Part shown: positions 1-12,470 of the stretch, piece after piece | Layout of the letters: each line of letters starts with the position of its first letter | How positions within the stretch are numbered: position 1 is the first letter of the stretch | Origin: Pterois miles | Lineage: Eukaryota; Chordata; Actinopteri; Perciformes; Scorpaenidae | Reading direction: 5' to 3' | DNA length: 64,000 bases | NCBI GenBank assembly: GCA_947000775.1 | Contig: CAMQGK010000144.1 | Location: 15,282,001-15,346,000 of the forward strand | The notes under the pieces: generated by a model | The model's input: only the letters and a program-made list of their open reading frames with translations | Database searches by the model: none | What the model was told of the DNA's origin: nothing | Position numbers and translations under genes: made by a program

Positions 1-922
1 AACAAATGTCACATATGAATGACTACCTCTAAAATGCATGCAATTGTAAAATGTAATATTGCTTGCAAAAACTCAAAGAACCTGGCACGCTCCACTCCCC
101 CCTTGTAATATTTAAAACACACATCTTTTTTGTAGACCAATTTTTATTGAATAATGGCATGACATATTGATCTCTTTGGCAAAAATTACCACATCTTCTG
201 TTGCTGAGACCCTCCGATTTTTGTTAAGACTTTTGATTATCTTGTATTATGTACATTTTTAGAGGCCTGTAATTGGTTCTGATTTGTCTAGAGGAGGATT
301 TTGGTTATACTCCGTGTTTCATGGATTCGTTTAGTGTTTCTTGTTTTATTTTGTAAGCTACTCTCCTCATGTGTCATGTTTGCTTTTGCTTTCTGCCTTT
401 TTATGTTTTGATTGTCTGCCCTGCCCTGGTCAGTTTAACTGTCCCTAAATACTGTAGTTCTGCACCCACCTCACCTGTTCTCACTTTCCAAGTTAGTCAG
501 TCTGTTGGTGCCTCCAAATGGAACTCGGGAACTTTTGTTTATGAGATGGGAAGTCGTGAAGACGACATGCATTGCGTTCAAGTGGTTAAGTCGTGAAGGA
601 CGCCGCTGCAAATCAACGGCAATATTAACGTTACTGTCCGACTCTAGAAGCCACAGAGGCTAACAATTTAGCAAGTGGGTAACATAATGAAGGACACACA
701 AGTCGTGAACTCAGAGCTTTTAGAAACTTTCCACTTACGAGGTTGTGAATATCAGGATATGGGTGTTCGTCTTTCTTCTTCTTCGTCTATCTGCTTGCGT
801 AGTTAATTAAATATCTTTGTTGAATCTGGTCGTCTCTGTATTTGGGACCTTCATGACTGCTCTGCTCCCTGCATCATGGCAGTAACTGCTTCATGACATA
901 AGCCTTAAAAACATTTGCTGTA

Positions 923-1593
923 AAGGCCCAGACACACCAGGCTGATGGTCAGCCATCAGACAGATCTTCCATCCGCCTAGTTTTTTCAGTGTGTCCCGCA
1001 CCATCGGCTCTAGTCTGCCCGTGTCTTGATTTTTTCTGTCCGATTCAGCATTTTGAATTGACAGCAGATATGTCGGTGAGAGAAATCACTCTGGTGGTTC
1101 AGCTCAAATGAATCGGTGCACAAGAAGAGAAATGGACTTGAGGAAAGAAAGCAAACCAGTAAAGTCAAGAGGGCACACACAAAAGGTTCATCTCATTTTT
1201 CATCTTCATCTCATCTGATCATTCCAATACACAGATATTTTCAAAACAGACATGGCCATCTGGAATGAAGAGGTGAGTGAGAGTGATATGAAAATGTTCG
1301 GCAAATGGCGCTTTGTTTCATATGCGTATTAAAAGCTTTTATATCTGTCATCCTCTGTCTTCCGGTTTCCCCTTTTCACTGATGACAAACTACGTGACCT
1401 GCTGGTGTGGAGAGTCATTTCCTGTCATGACATGCTAACGGTCTGTCGACTCTAGTCTTTGCCATGTGTTCGAGTGCAACTTATCGGCCAAAACAAAGGC
1501 GACGTGAGGCGACGTGAGGCGACGTGAGGCGACGTAGCTTGTTGCTTTCGTCGACACTAACTCTTTAATGTTAGCATGGTGTGTCCCTAACTT
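923..1593 (+). mobile_element. family I transposon (AAGGCCCAGACACA terminus)
   Basis: Starts aaggcccagacacaccagg and ends near gcatggtgtgtccctaactt, an eroded inverted copy. The interior ('catcttcatctcatctgatc', 'ctggaatgaag', 'tcggcaaatggcgctttg') matches 35330-35480. A 10-bp tandem repeat lies at 1499-1536. Confidence 0.7.
1499..1536 (+). repeat. 10-bp tandem repeat
   Basis: Four near-perfect units of gcgacgtgag inside the family I element. Confidence 0.85.
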
Positions 1594-2935
1594 TAGGTGT
1601 GACCACAGAAATTAATTTTCTTATTCTCTAGTCTTGCATGACCACTTGTAGCCAATCATTTACACACTCTAGATGAGGGCAAAAACCATCATGGCTTGGC
1701 CTTGGTCACAAACAATATATCTATTGTATATCATGCCACTAAGCTACTGGATATTAAAAGTCATGTTTGCAAACAGATTCCTCTGCTGCCTTTCAGACTG
1801 CCAACATGCAAAGTTGGCTCGTGCATCCTGAACATAAACCCAGCTCTAGATCTCAGACAGACTCTAACACTTCTGCTCCTCTGTAGACAAGGAAACACGT
1901 TTGATGAATGACAAGAAACGAAGGAAGTTAGTGCATCAAATCAAGCTCTACACACAGGTGAAAAACCTCACGCACACACACACCTGTGAATATAGTTACA
2001 CACCAGTGTGCTCAGACATAGACACATGTATACTGTATATATTCTCATATAATACCACACGCACAGAGACACACTCTCAGATAGCACACAGCCTGTGGCA
2101 GCAGCAACTGTGGCATCTGTTGCCCACTGAGCCAGTCTGCTGGAGCTGGAGTCAATTATAAACACATTAGACTCTGTTTCCCATAACACACAATGACAGA
2201 AATACCTGTGCGTGATCACTCACACATAGACAAAGTCACACACGCTCACACACACACTGCAGCAGCACAACTCTACAGTATATCCATCAATACTTCTCAC
2301 TGCATTGGAAAAGAAAGCAGAGATGATGACAGTACAAAGACAGAGAGAGAAAGAGAGCTGTGGAGGGAGACAAAAGACAGAAAGAGGCAAAATGTACAAA
2401 TAAACGCAAGGAGCTGTTTTACTTGAGGTGAGCCCATCTTCAGAAATAATCCAATCTCTCCTAATACACGGGAGGCGAGCGTACTTTTCACATTTGATAT
2501 GAATAAAGATTGACTTCGAAACTGAGACAATCATAAACAAAATATGTGCAGCCTAGTCATCTTATAAAACTCAATTTGTTGAAGAACCCACTTGTAAAAA
2601 TCACAGGCATGCATCAGATTCCCAGCAGACCTCTAAATGCTAAAAGTATCAGCGCCCTCAAAGACGGCGGCTTTGGATTAAACGTAGCTGACAGACTGGA
2701 TAGAAAAGAATATCTCTTGTTTTTCTGTGGGGTTGCTTCCATTAGCGCGCTCGACAAGCCGTCACGGAGGAGGTACACGGAGGCGTACGGTGTAAAGCTG
2801 CTTGGGTGTGAGCTCAAGTGTTATGCGAATGCATGTGTGTGTTTGAAATGTACTGTATGTGGGTGTGTGCCTCTCTGGTGTGTGTTAGAAAGAACATTTC
2901 TCTCCAAAGCAGCTGAGCAGAGGCTTTCGCATTTT

Positions 2936-2940
<5 letters not shown>
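1594..2940. other. no gene recognised
   Basis: CA-rich degenerate simple sequence at 1970-2260. A more even, GC-richer stretch at 2600-2820 may be unique. Open frames are short and overlap on both strands without recognisable motifs. Confidence 0.6.
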
Positions 2941-2979
<39 letters not shown>

Positions 2980-3046
2980 TGACAGCTGACAAACAAGCAT
3001 CACTCCCTCTGAGACTGACTGACAGGAAGACTGAGGGAGAATAGAG

Positions 3047-3088
<42 letters not shown>

Positions 3089-3215
3089 TTCTAGAGATAA
3101 AGGTACACAAAGAGACAGTTATTAAGCTTGTTATAGAAGGTAGTTATCACAGCTGAAAATCATTCACATGTTCAGATTAGAAAGACAGAATCTGAAAGGA
3201 ATTAGAGAAGACGAG

Positions 3216-3282
<67 letters not shown>

Positions 3283-3420
3283 ACCAGAACAATGTGTATA
3301 TGAACACAGAAATCCTCACAGAAAATCATCTAGTACGCACACGTAGCTGGCAGCATAGTGGGTGGATATGGCGGCCTGTCGTATTTAAGAAGGCTTTATG
3401 ATCACTCTGCTGTCAGCCAA

Positions 3421-3481
<61 letters not shown>

Positions 3482-3500
3482 GTGCGTGTGTGTGTGTGTG
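2941..3500. repeat. cluster of four CA/TG microsatellites
   Basis: (GT)n at 2941-2978, (CA)n at 3049-3080, (GT)n at 3219-3281 and (TG)n at 3424-3500. The opposite orientations allow pairing between tracts. Frames such as 2546-2989 and 3168-3401 run into these tracts and are not genes. Confidence 0.95.
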
Positions 3501-4083
3501 AGGATGAAGGTTGAATGATCTGATAGTATTCCGTCAGTCAAAGCTGCCTCAACACAGTGAAGCTGGAGGGCTCTCTGTATGTGTGTGTGTTTGACCTCAC
3601 CAGTGTTTGTTCACTTAGTTTCTGTAAATCTCCAGTAAACAGCAAAAAGAAGTGCTTTTGATACAAAAGACAGACGGTTCAAGCCACACGACAGCAGTTC
3701 ATTCAGCCGGAGTCGGTCAACGCTGTTTGCTAACAGCCAAACATGTTGCCATGAAGCCAGATTGACCTCAACCTTCAGAATGCGGCCAGTCCTCCAGTCA
3801 CGTGGGTCACATTGAGGTTGAACTTTACTATCTTTCACCACTACGCCATGTTTTCTGACTGTCCCTAATATAACTAGCGTTAGACCCATTTCTCTTAGAG
3901 CTGGGGAAGGCAGCTTTGGAGAAACCACTAAGCGTAAGCTACATTTTGAAAGTATCTGAAAAAAAATATGCCTTCCGCTTCTTTTAGGCCTCTTTCCAAA
4001 GTCACTCCCCCAAAACACGACAGCGCTCTGCCTGACCGATGCTGGAGGACGGGTCCGCAAGAGAGCGTTGGCAGTGGGCTACC

Positions 4084-5490
4084 TCCAGGTCTGAAAAGTG
4101 AAGCCAATGCTTAAGTGTCTTAAACTTGCATTATATCTACCAGCCAGCAAGGTGCGACTTCTGGTTGCAAAAAGAAGTCTGATTGTGTAGAAGTCTATGA
4201 AAAAATGAGCCTACTTCTCTCTTGATTTATTACCTCTGGTAACATTGTAAATATAAGTTTATGGTCTCAGTCGGTAGTTTCAAGTCTTTTTTAATACAGC
4301 ATGATGTTCATTTAGTAAGTTATGGTTCCACTTAGAGTGAAATGGACCATAATAGTGTGACAGTTAAGCACAACAACTGTGCTGTTTGCAATAAAAGCAT
4401 CACATTTGGCACAGATGTAGGCTTATTAATTTGAGCCTGAGGGCCGTGGCAGACATTTTTCAAAATGGCAGCCAAACTGACACAACATATTCCAAAGTTT
4501 TACAGAAAAATTATTTTATGACTCTTTCCAAGGTAATCATGCCGATTAGATCAGATGTCAGAAGGTCACAGACATGTTTTAGTCTCTTCTCTTTAAAACA
4601 CCCTTAAAAAATAAGGGTGTTTTTAAAAGCCTTTAACCTAAGAAAAAACTGAAAACCAAATAAAGAGTATGGTTACTTCAGGATCAAAGTTCACCCCCTC
4701 GCCTTCAAAATAGAATGGCAAACAATATGATCTTCATCTTTCCATCGGTACATTTACTTTTTCATTAGTAAAATTGACGACGATATTGCTGAATAAGATT
4801 CTGGGTTACTTGTAACTTCTAATTACAGTTGAAGTGATAGTGAACTTTGGTGAACTGGTAGAACTTTGGGTTGTATTGCTAAATAGTCATGATAAATGCC
4901 CAGCTAAAGGAGAAAATTGTCGTCAATTTGTGCTACATTCCTGTGCTTTTAAAAAGCACTGTCTGTGATCTTTTGACATCTGATCTAATCAGCTTGAACA
5001 CCACTTGAATATCACCGAGACTCATAAAATCAGTTTTCTGCAGCATTTTTGAATATTTGGTGCCTATATAGCAGCCATTTTGAAAAATGTCTGCCATAGC
5101 ACCCAGGGGCCAAATTTGCAGCATCCCAATATCTATATCTTTTAATAACATATAAACCTACATCTGTGCCAAATGTTTTGCATTAATGCAAAATGCACAA
5201 CTCTGTGGTGAATATTTCAGCTTAGCTGCCCTACTGTAAAGCAGGGTATGCTTTAGGGCTTGGCTACCTTGTTGCTGCCACAAAGTTCTCCGGCCTGTGC
5301 GTTGAACACATTTTCATCTTACTACTTTAATGCTTTCACAGTGTTTTCTGTTTGTGAAGATGTCTTGTTCAGCACTCGGTTGTACTTAGCTCCACCCTCT
5401 CATGTCTCTGGACTCAAGGCTTGAAAATGTCAGTCCACGAACCAGTGGATGACATCACGGTGACTACGTCTTATATACAGTCTATGAGCA
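4084..5490 (-). repeat. family B repeat, longest copy
   Basis: On the minus strand it runs from catagactgtatataagac through 'gggtggagctaagtacaacc' to 'gcattggcttcacttttcag'. Matching but shorter copies lie at 40838-41288 and 47040-47620. The central 4350-5330 is extra here. The frames 3611-4060 and 4933-5151 look fortuitous. Confidence 0.65.
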
Positions 5491-7418
5491 TTGGTGACAA
5501 GAGTGCAGGCCATCGGCATCCAACTCATGTCTCATTCACATGAAAGAAAACACCTAACATTATCATAATGAACAACAAACATGGACATGTTCGTACTCAC
5601 AGCTGTCAATCTAGCATGTTAGTGTTGGAAAATCCTGTGTGCTTTAACTCTGTGCTCCAATCTCAGACCCTTTTGCCACTTGTGCCAGCAGGGCAGGTAT
5701 TTTGTCCCCTAACTACTTCCTGTAGCTTTGCTTTGTGCTGCAGCTCTCCCTTGTGGCTTACACACTCAGAAAGACAATCTCCTGTTATCTTAGCAATAAT
5801 GCTAGCAGGAGCCGTGTGCCTCTTTTAGCAACAGCAAAGGTAATCCAGTCTCGTGAGGGGTCAGACTAATGACTCCTGTGATGGGGTCGAACACATCTGA
5901 GGAAACCTCGCTCAGAGGAGGGACATAGGGACACTTCCTCCAGCCAGGCCCAGGACAGGCAGAAGAAGGCTGTTCACCCACAATAGCAAGGACAGGAACC
6001 TGTAATTTGATTTGTTATTTATTTTCTTTTTTTAAGTCTAAAATTCCCTGAACAGTCTAAATCCACATATTTCATTTTGGTGTTTTCAAACATAATATGG
6101 CCTATCCTCTTTTGCTATACAGTTTGTTCCTTGCCTAATTTTATTTGATTCTATTCGTCAACCAATACTAATTTAAAATATGTGACCTGCTCCATCCTTT
6201 TGAGTTTTCTGTATCGTTAAGGTAATACCATGATTATCTTTCTACGCCAAATATTCTATGAGATATGCTCTTCCAAAGTTTGACTGCCATCGACGAATAC
6301 TTTTGAGAAAAAGGTCATTAAAGATAATAATTCATATTCAGCCATTTTTCACATGGATTAAAACACATTTATTGAGACTCAAGTCTAAATGAACACAATA
6401 TTTTTTGGTCAAAAGTGACACCAAGCTTTTTATTATGTAGTCTACGCATACATTCATGCGTACGTGTGCATGTGGATGACCACAAGCAGTACAGTAAACA
6501 CCCTATATACTGTACATATGATATGATATACAGTATACTGTATGTGTATTTAAATGTAATCATTTAATTAAAATACTATGAAGAATATTGTGCACACAGG
6601 CATTTACAAGTATACTATAAAATGGATAGAATATGAATAAATATTATGTACATACAGTGTATGTACATAATATGCATCAATATTAATACAGCCCTACAAC
6701 ATAGCTACTATATGTAAAACTATTTTTGTTTTTTAAAGTGATTTCCTGACTTTTTGTCTCTCTCACAGCAAACATGTCTCCTGGAAATGACGTCTCCTGG
6801 ATTATGTTCATATACAACAATATATACAATTAATGCTCTAGTGATATCTGAACCCAACATGGAGCCCCCGCTGTCCGTCTCCTCATCGCCCGGTGCGGAG
6901 AAATAATACGAAATTAAGTCGGTCCAGTTATCATCACGTGTAACACCTCTAATGGGAATTTAATGTAAAAGTCGAGCAACGTTTTCCACACGTGAATTCA
7001 TCTCGTCAGGCTAGCTATCCTCCACAATGTGTCGATAAACTTTATCGAACCGAGTCAATAAACAGCTGTCTTCTGGGAAAAAATATTACGACAATGTTAC
7101 ATTTAAGAAAACCATATTCAAAACTGTATTTATCTTTTCAATTGTACAGTGATTCTTACGGTGAGATTTTATTTGTTCAGCCCAAAATCCACTTTTTCAT
7201 GTAAAAACATGTTTTTACTAGAATGCACTGCTGCGACACTCTGACTCATTTTGACAGAGCGGGTCACAATTATGAGAAGAAAGGTCACAGAAGAGCTTTT
7301 ACTGCAGAGTGATACTGCCTGTATCTATAGTATATCTTGGTAAAAATATGGCATCTCCATGATGATGACCATAACCATTTTGTTATTTTTGCTTGTCATT
7401 GGCACACATATGCACAGT
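5491..7418. other. no gene recognised
   Basis: AT-rich sequence with a perfect palindrome at 6641 and TATATACTGTA-type motifs at 6500-6550. Nothing else could be supported. Confidence 0.6.
6641..6673. repeat. perfect short palindrome
   Basis: The 15-base arm atattatgtacatac is repeated inverted after the 3-base centre agt. Confidence 0.9.
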
Positions 7419-7421
7419 TGT

Positions 7422-7472
<51 letters not shown>
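7419..7472. repeat. (TG)n(GA)n compound microsatellite
   Basis: About 14 TG units followed by about 13 GA units. Confidence 0.95.
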
Positions 7473-7557
7473 TCACGCAGGAATTAATAAGAATCCCTCA
7501 CTCCTATTAGGTGTCCCAGGGTGCAGCAAAGTGCCCAAGGAGAAAATAATATATGTA

Positions 7558-7559
<2 letters not shown>

Positions 7560-7636
<77 letters not shown>
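7560..7636. repeat. (TG)n microsatellite with short GA tail
   Basis: About 33 TG units, then aagagagagag. Confidence 0.95.
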
Positions 7637-7737
7637 CTTGAGTGTGATAAGTAATATGGCAGTGTCATAGAGGAAGCCACTGTAACCTTTATACAGCTCT
7701 TTACTCTGTCACTTTCTATAAAAACACACCTCCATCA

Positions 7738-8050
7738 CTTGGGGAGGGGGGAGGAAGGAGGGAGTGATACAAGGAGGGAAGCTGGGAGAGGGGAAGAAAT
7801 AGGGAAGGAGGAAGGCGTGAGGGAGAACAGTGATGGAGGAGAGGAGGAGGTAAAACATGTAGGATAAGTAAAAAAAGAGAGAGAAGCTACAGCTGAAGGG
7901 AGTGAGAAAAGTGAGACGGCACAGAGATCAGGGCAAAGAAGAGAGAAGGAGAAAGGGAAAGATGAAGTGGAGAGGACAGATGGACAGACTTAAAAAGAGA
8001 AAGAGGTGACAACAGAAGGAAGAATAGAGGGGAAGTACCAAGGGAGGGAC
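7738..8050 (+). repeat. polypurine-rich tract
   Basis: About 300 bases dominated by A and G on the plus strand (gggaggaaggagggag-type motifs) with few pyrimidines. It could form triplex DNA. No gene is seen. Confidence 0.6.
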
Positions 8051-8746
8051 GAGCGATTGATAGAGATGTTTCGTGTGTTCACAAGGTCAAACGTGGAAAT
8101 GGGCTCATGTTTCCTGTGCATTCTCCTGTCGCCACGTGCTGTCAGCCGGCCTGCTGCCCGGGAAAAATGAAACAAGGGAACGGAAGGAAACGCAGAGAGA
8201 GGAACAGAAAGCAAAATGATGACTGGGTAAAAGGGACGGCTGCCCAAAGCCTCGGTTATGCTTTCTGCAAGGACGGTCGCACGAGCATGAGCTGACGTGG
8301 AATCGCGTCGAGGAAACCGTTGTTTTGTACTCTGTGCGTGTTTTTCGTGTTTTTCATCGCAGCAAAACAACATTCTCGAGGCCCCTCAACGTTCTTCGTT
8401 ATCTCTGCCGTCCGCGTAGTTAGATAAATTTGGACGTGCTCTGCCAAACAGACCCCACGTGAAGGGCTGTGTCTGATGGTGGCACGACACCTGCAACCGT
8501 CGCAGATGCGACAAACGTAAATCATGCTGAACAAGAGAAAGAAAGATGGACGGTTGATGTGAAACTACACAGAAATATACCAAATTTGTACTCTTTGGAG
8601 CCATAACTCAAATCTATCATATTCAAATCTTAATATTTAGTCAAGATACACAATTATAGTAGCCTACATGCGCACTGTACTGTATATACTGTGTACATAT
8701 ACTGTATGTATGCACATATATAGAGAGTAGATGTATACATATAGAG

Positions 8747-9265
8747 AGAGCTGTCAAAACAATAAATGTAAATGCAAATTTGTTTTTGGGCCACTAATTT
8801 ATTTAAGGCATTTGATCTTTCAGAGGTTGTAGTGGGCTCACTTTTAAAGCTCTCATATGAAGCTAGAAAACATGAAGAATCTATTGGTAGATGACAAGTG
8901 AACCACAAAGCTAATGAAATTGATCTTGAGGTTTTTCCATAACAAATATCCTGGCAATTTATCCAGTTGTCAAAACATTAGTCCCAAAACCACAAATATG
9001 AACCTCATGGTGGCGTGAACAGAAATGTCAAGGATTCCCCAACTTTATTAGGATTCATCTTCTGAAAACCACGAATGTCTGGACAATATCTGTTATTGTT
9101 TTGTGTTGTTCATTGATTTTCAATAATAAATATATACATACATTTGCATAAAATAAGCATATTTTCCCACTCCCATGTTGACAAGAGTATTAAGCACTTG
9201 TCAGATCTCCTAATCATGTGATTAATTGTGATCACAGATAAATATATATACTGTATATATGTCTC
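8747..9265 (-). mobile_element. family D transposon fragment, interrupted by a family M repeat
   Basis: On the minus strand it carries family D landmarks on both sides: the stretch around aataataaatatatacata and 'cccatgttgacaagagtatt' at 9120-9190, and the 'gggctcacttttaaagct' region at 8830. The middle (about 8935-9075) is a family M repeat. Confidence 0.65.
8935..9080 (-). repeat. family M repeat scrap inserted in family D
   Basis: The reverse complement reads 'gatgaatcctaataaagttg' and 'cgccaccatgaggttcatat', as in the family M consensus I know. Confidence 0.5.
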
Positions 9266-9849
9266 CTTAAACAAGTAGTACAGAATAAAGCAGATTAGAA
9301 CTATATCAGCATGCCAAATATGATAAGTTACCATAATAGTTCTGGGACATGTTAGTGACAAAGCAGCAAACATATGAGAAGTATGACCTCTGCTGTATGA
9401 TCTGTAATCGATCTTAATTTCACTTCAGACAGAGCGAGAGGATTGGATTTGATTTGACCTTTACCCCGCTGCACACGCTGACATTCACTACGATCACACA
9501 CGTCAACACTTTGAAGATATAGGAATATGGCAACCCTTTATATAACAGCAGTTCTCTACTGCTGGTTTGCATCCCAGCTGCACTGACTTAAAGTCAGCTA
9601 TGGTGTGTTGTATTATTTCTATCAGAGTCATGACATGTCCTCCACTTTGTTGTCGCATTTGAAAGACCGCAACAAAAGGAATGAGGAGGTGCTCAGGCAA
9701 AAGTTTAGTCAGTGTGATTCTAATGGGCGTGACGGTGGACAGAATCTATAGTCCTCTTCAGTGGAAAAATGCATTGTAAAGTTCAGCTGAAAGAGGCTTC
9801 ACCATTGGAATTGCATTAGCAAGGAATTTGTTCTTGGCCAGTATGATAC

Positions 9850-10030
9850 AATTCAATAAAGTGCTCCAGGGTTGACGTATTTTTGTAGACCAACCAGGAA
9901 GTTAACATCGCCTTGGGTTCTCTTAACAAAAAGCCAATGTGATTTTTCAACTTTTCAATTTAAGGCAGAAAACAAGATGTGTGGCAAACACGTTTTAGAC
10001 ATTTAGTAGTCTCATTTAGCTTTTTTTAAG
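9850..10030 (-). repeat. family C repeat, inverted copy
   Basis: Inverted match to 18345-18530 ('gtagaccaaccaggaagtta', 'caaaaagccaatgtgatttt', 'caaacacgttttagac'). Confidence 0.6.
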
Positions 10031-10164
10031 ATACGTAAAAGCTTTAATATTCACAAGTGGGATATTTGCCGATGTGTTTTATTTTGTAGAACAAAACATT
10101 AGAATTTCTAAACCTTGTGTTAACCACAGACCTTAATTCAGGCATCTAGCTAAAAACCCAGAAA

Positions 10165-11163
10165 TTCTTACAGATAAAGACCATTTTTGGAAATATATCC
10201 AGATTAAGAGCTGTTTTGCCCAAAAGATTCAGTATCTGGACAGATATCCCATTATGGACTTCTTCAAAATCCTGGTGGAACTCCTTCATGCTTCCTTCTT
10301 TTACAAACTGACTAATGGACTGCTCAACAATAACTGTAATAGTCTGAAAATATTATGGCAGACAGACCCGAGTTGTACACTAGATGAAGAGGAGTGGTTA
10401 CAAATGTTGTCACAGTGGTAAACATGTCAAGGAATCCAAAAGCAAATACACAGGTACTATTGGACACTAATCAGACTACATAGGATGGGTTTATCTAATA
10501 ACTTGTGTTGGCATTGCCAAAAAAAGAGAGGCACCTTTTAACATTGTATATACTGTCTACTTGTTCAACCCCTCTGGAGTAAAATTCGTAGACATATGGG
10601 TGAGAGGCTGGGTAAGACGCTGCCAGTATCCCCAAGAAAGTGTTTACTTGGAGACAGCTCATAAGTACATAACATGTAAAGAGAAGAATGCTCAGTTGTT
10701 GTAGCTGGGCTAATTACAGCTAATAGAACAATACTACCCCAGAAATGAGAGAATGGGTCAATTATATGACAAAAACCGCCTCATATGAATCCATGCTGAC
10801 CAGGATAAATGACAAAAACCATGCTAAGGGACCTGTCCGTCAGGATTTCTGGAATATTACACTGTCTGAAAACCCAGAAATTTGATTGTTTCTCTGTCCT
10901 ACTTTGTCTAATTCTTATCTTTATTGTATTTTATTTATTTATTTTTATTTCAAGATAGTACCCAATTTTTGTGAGGGATTTTGACCTGTTTTGTACACTT
11001 TACATGGATCTCCTTTGTCCTGTAGACATTTAATTTTATTTTTACCCTGTCTCATTTGATATGTTAAACTGTCATGTATCAACGTAATGAAAAATGAATA
11101 CAACATTAAAAAAAAAAAGATACTAATGAAAAAAGGTTAAATGATAAAAAAAAAAAAAAAAAA
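10165..11163 (+). pseudogene. L1-like LINE ORF2 3' end with poly-A tail, degenerate
   Basis: Several frames together give the C-terminal region of a fish L1-like ORF2: KDHFWKYIQ near 10176, then RYYWTLIRLHRMGLSNNLCWHCQKKRGTF (10455-10540, written here as RYYWTLIRLHRMGLSNN plus LCWHCQKKRGTF) with a zinc-knuckle-like Cys/His cluster, then VQPLWSKIRRHMGERL and a LGDSS motif near 10650. In-frame stops and frameshifts break it. The 3' part ends in two A-rich runs (11107-11118 and 11145-11163), as expected for a target-primed retrotransposed copy. The upstream reverse-transcriptase and endonuclease are absent, so this is a 5'-truncated insertion. Confidence 0.8.
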
Positions 11164-11340
11164 GGACCTGGATCACAACCTGCTTAGTTTGACTGTTTGA
11201 TCGGAGTTTGCACATAACTGACGCTGCTCAGAGACAGTAAGTAGACAGTCTCATGCACTGCTGTCAGGCTATAGTGAACGTTTTATAAAAAACACTTTTT
11301 AAAATCATATTTGTCCCCATCTTCTGTACTGCTGCTTTAA
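11164..11340 (-). mobile_element. family H transposon scrap next to the L1 tail
   Basis: Ends in TTAA at 11337-11340. Its reverse complement carries agcagcagtacagaag, 'acaaatatgattttaaaaag', 'cagtgcatgagact' and 'gtgcaaactccgatcaaa', matching the left half of family H. It begins directly after the poly-A of the L1 fragment. Confidence 0.6.
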
Positions 11341-12378
11341 GATATACGATTTGAGAAATGCAAAGAAACAACTACAAATTTTGTTTTGACATTCTCTATA
11401 TTTTAGGCACTTATTAGCCTCTCAGCCAAAGAGACCTGACATGTACCCACCAATAGACCCTGTCTGACTGCTGCTCTGCCTGTCGTCAGGATGGAAAGAC
11501 AAGAAAGAGCATCAGACAGAGCATGGCTGTGTGATCATCATTACAGCGAATGATCAAAGCCCTGCAAATACAGGAACACAGAAACGCTGGATGTACAAGG
11601 TATCCTTTAAATTCAGCACATAGAAAAACTGACACCCTCTGTGTACCCTGCTGATACAATATCATCACATGATCTTTTCAAAGCTAGCCTAGAGGTCCAA
11701 TGTTGGAGTCAGCACAGTGTGTAATGGCTTGTCCATACTAGGAGACAGCTGTGTTGCCTGTTGTTTTTTATTTCGGCGTCCACGTTAACAGGTTAGAGTA
11801 TCCACACAGCCCGTATGAGACATGCGTCTCACATGCGGTGTGTCAGCTGCGTCTCTTCAAGAGATTCCAGGTCTCGCCTACTTTTACCAGCAACGCGCGG
11901 TTCACGGCAACAACAAATACTGAAAATCATCATTTGACAATATCCTGACATCATGCCAGCAACATTAATGTCTAGACATCTGTAGAATATATGTCGGACA
12001 TGAAAAAAGTAAAGATTTATGTCAAATTAACACTTCCCGCTTTAATTTCAAGTCATCAAGCATTTTTTTTTCTACGGACAGAATTCCTTTATGTTGTTAA
12101 CACGAGGCTTTTATTCTGAAATATGTGCAGGACAGTGTTGTAGAATATGCAGTGACTTGCACAGCTCCATCAATGAATATAGTACGGGGTTTTAATTGTG
12201 GATTATTACTATTATTTGCAAATGAGCACACACTTCTTAACTTTTTCCTGTCTAAATTAAATATAAATCATATTTATAATGACATGAAATGGTCATTATG
12301 AAAAGCAAACTCTCTGTGGAAAGAAGGGCTGGCAGCAGCAGAAATACAGCTGTTGAGAATACGCGATGCATGATTCAT

Positions 12379-12470
12379 GCAGCCGTTTGTCGGGGCAGCC
12401 GTTTGCCGGGGCAGCCGTTTGCCGGGGCAGCCGTTTGCCGGGGCAGCCGTTTGCCGGGGCGGCCGTCAGG
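12379..12470 (+). repeat. 16-bp GC-rich minisatellite
   Basis: Five units of gcagccgtttgccggg (the first has one change), then a partial unit ending gcggccgtcagg. Each unit junction gives a GGGG run, so a four-run G-quadruplex with 12-base loops is conceivable. The frame 12289-12492 is translated repeat. Confidence 0.95.

Noticed and set aside
3611..4060. 149-codon minus-strand frame
   Set aside because: Adjoins family B repeat and shows no known domain; probably repeat sequence.
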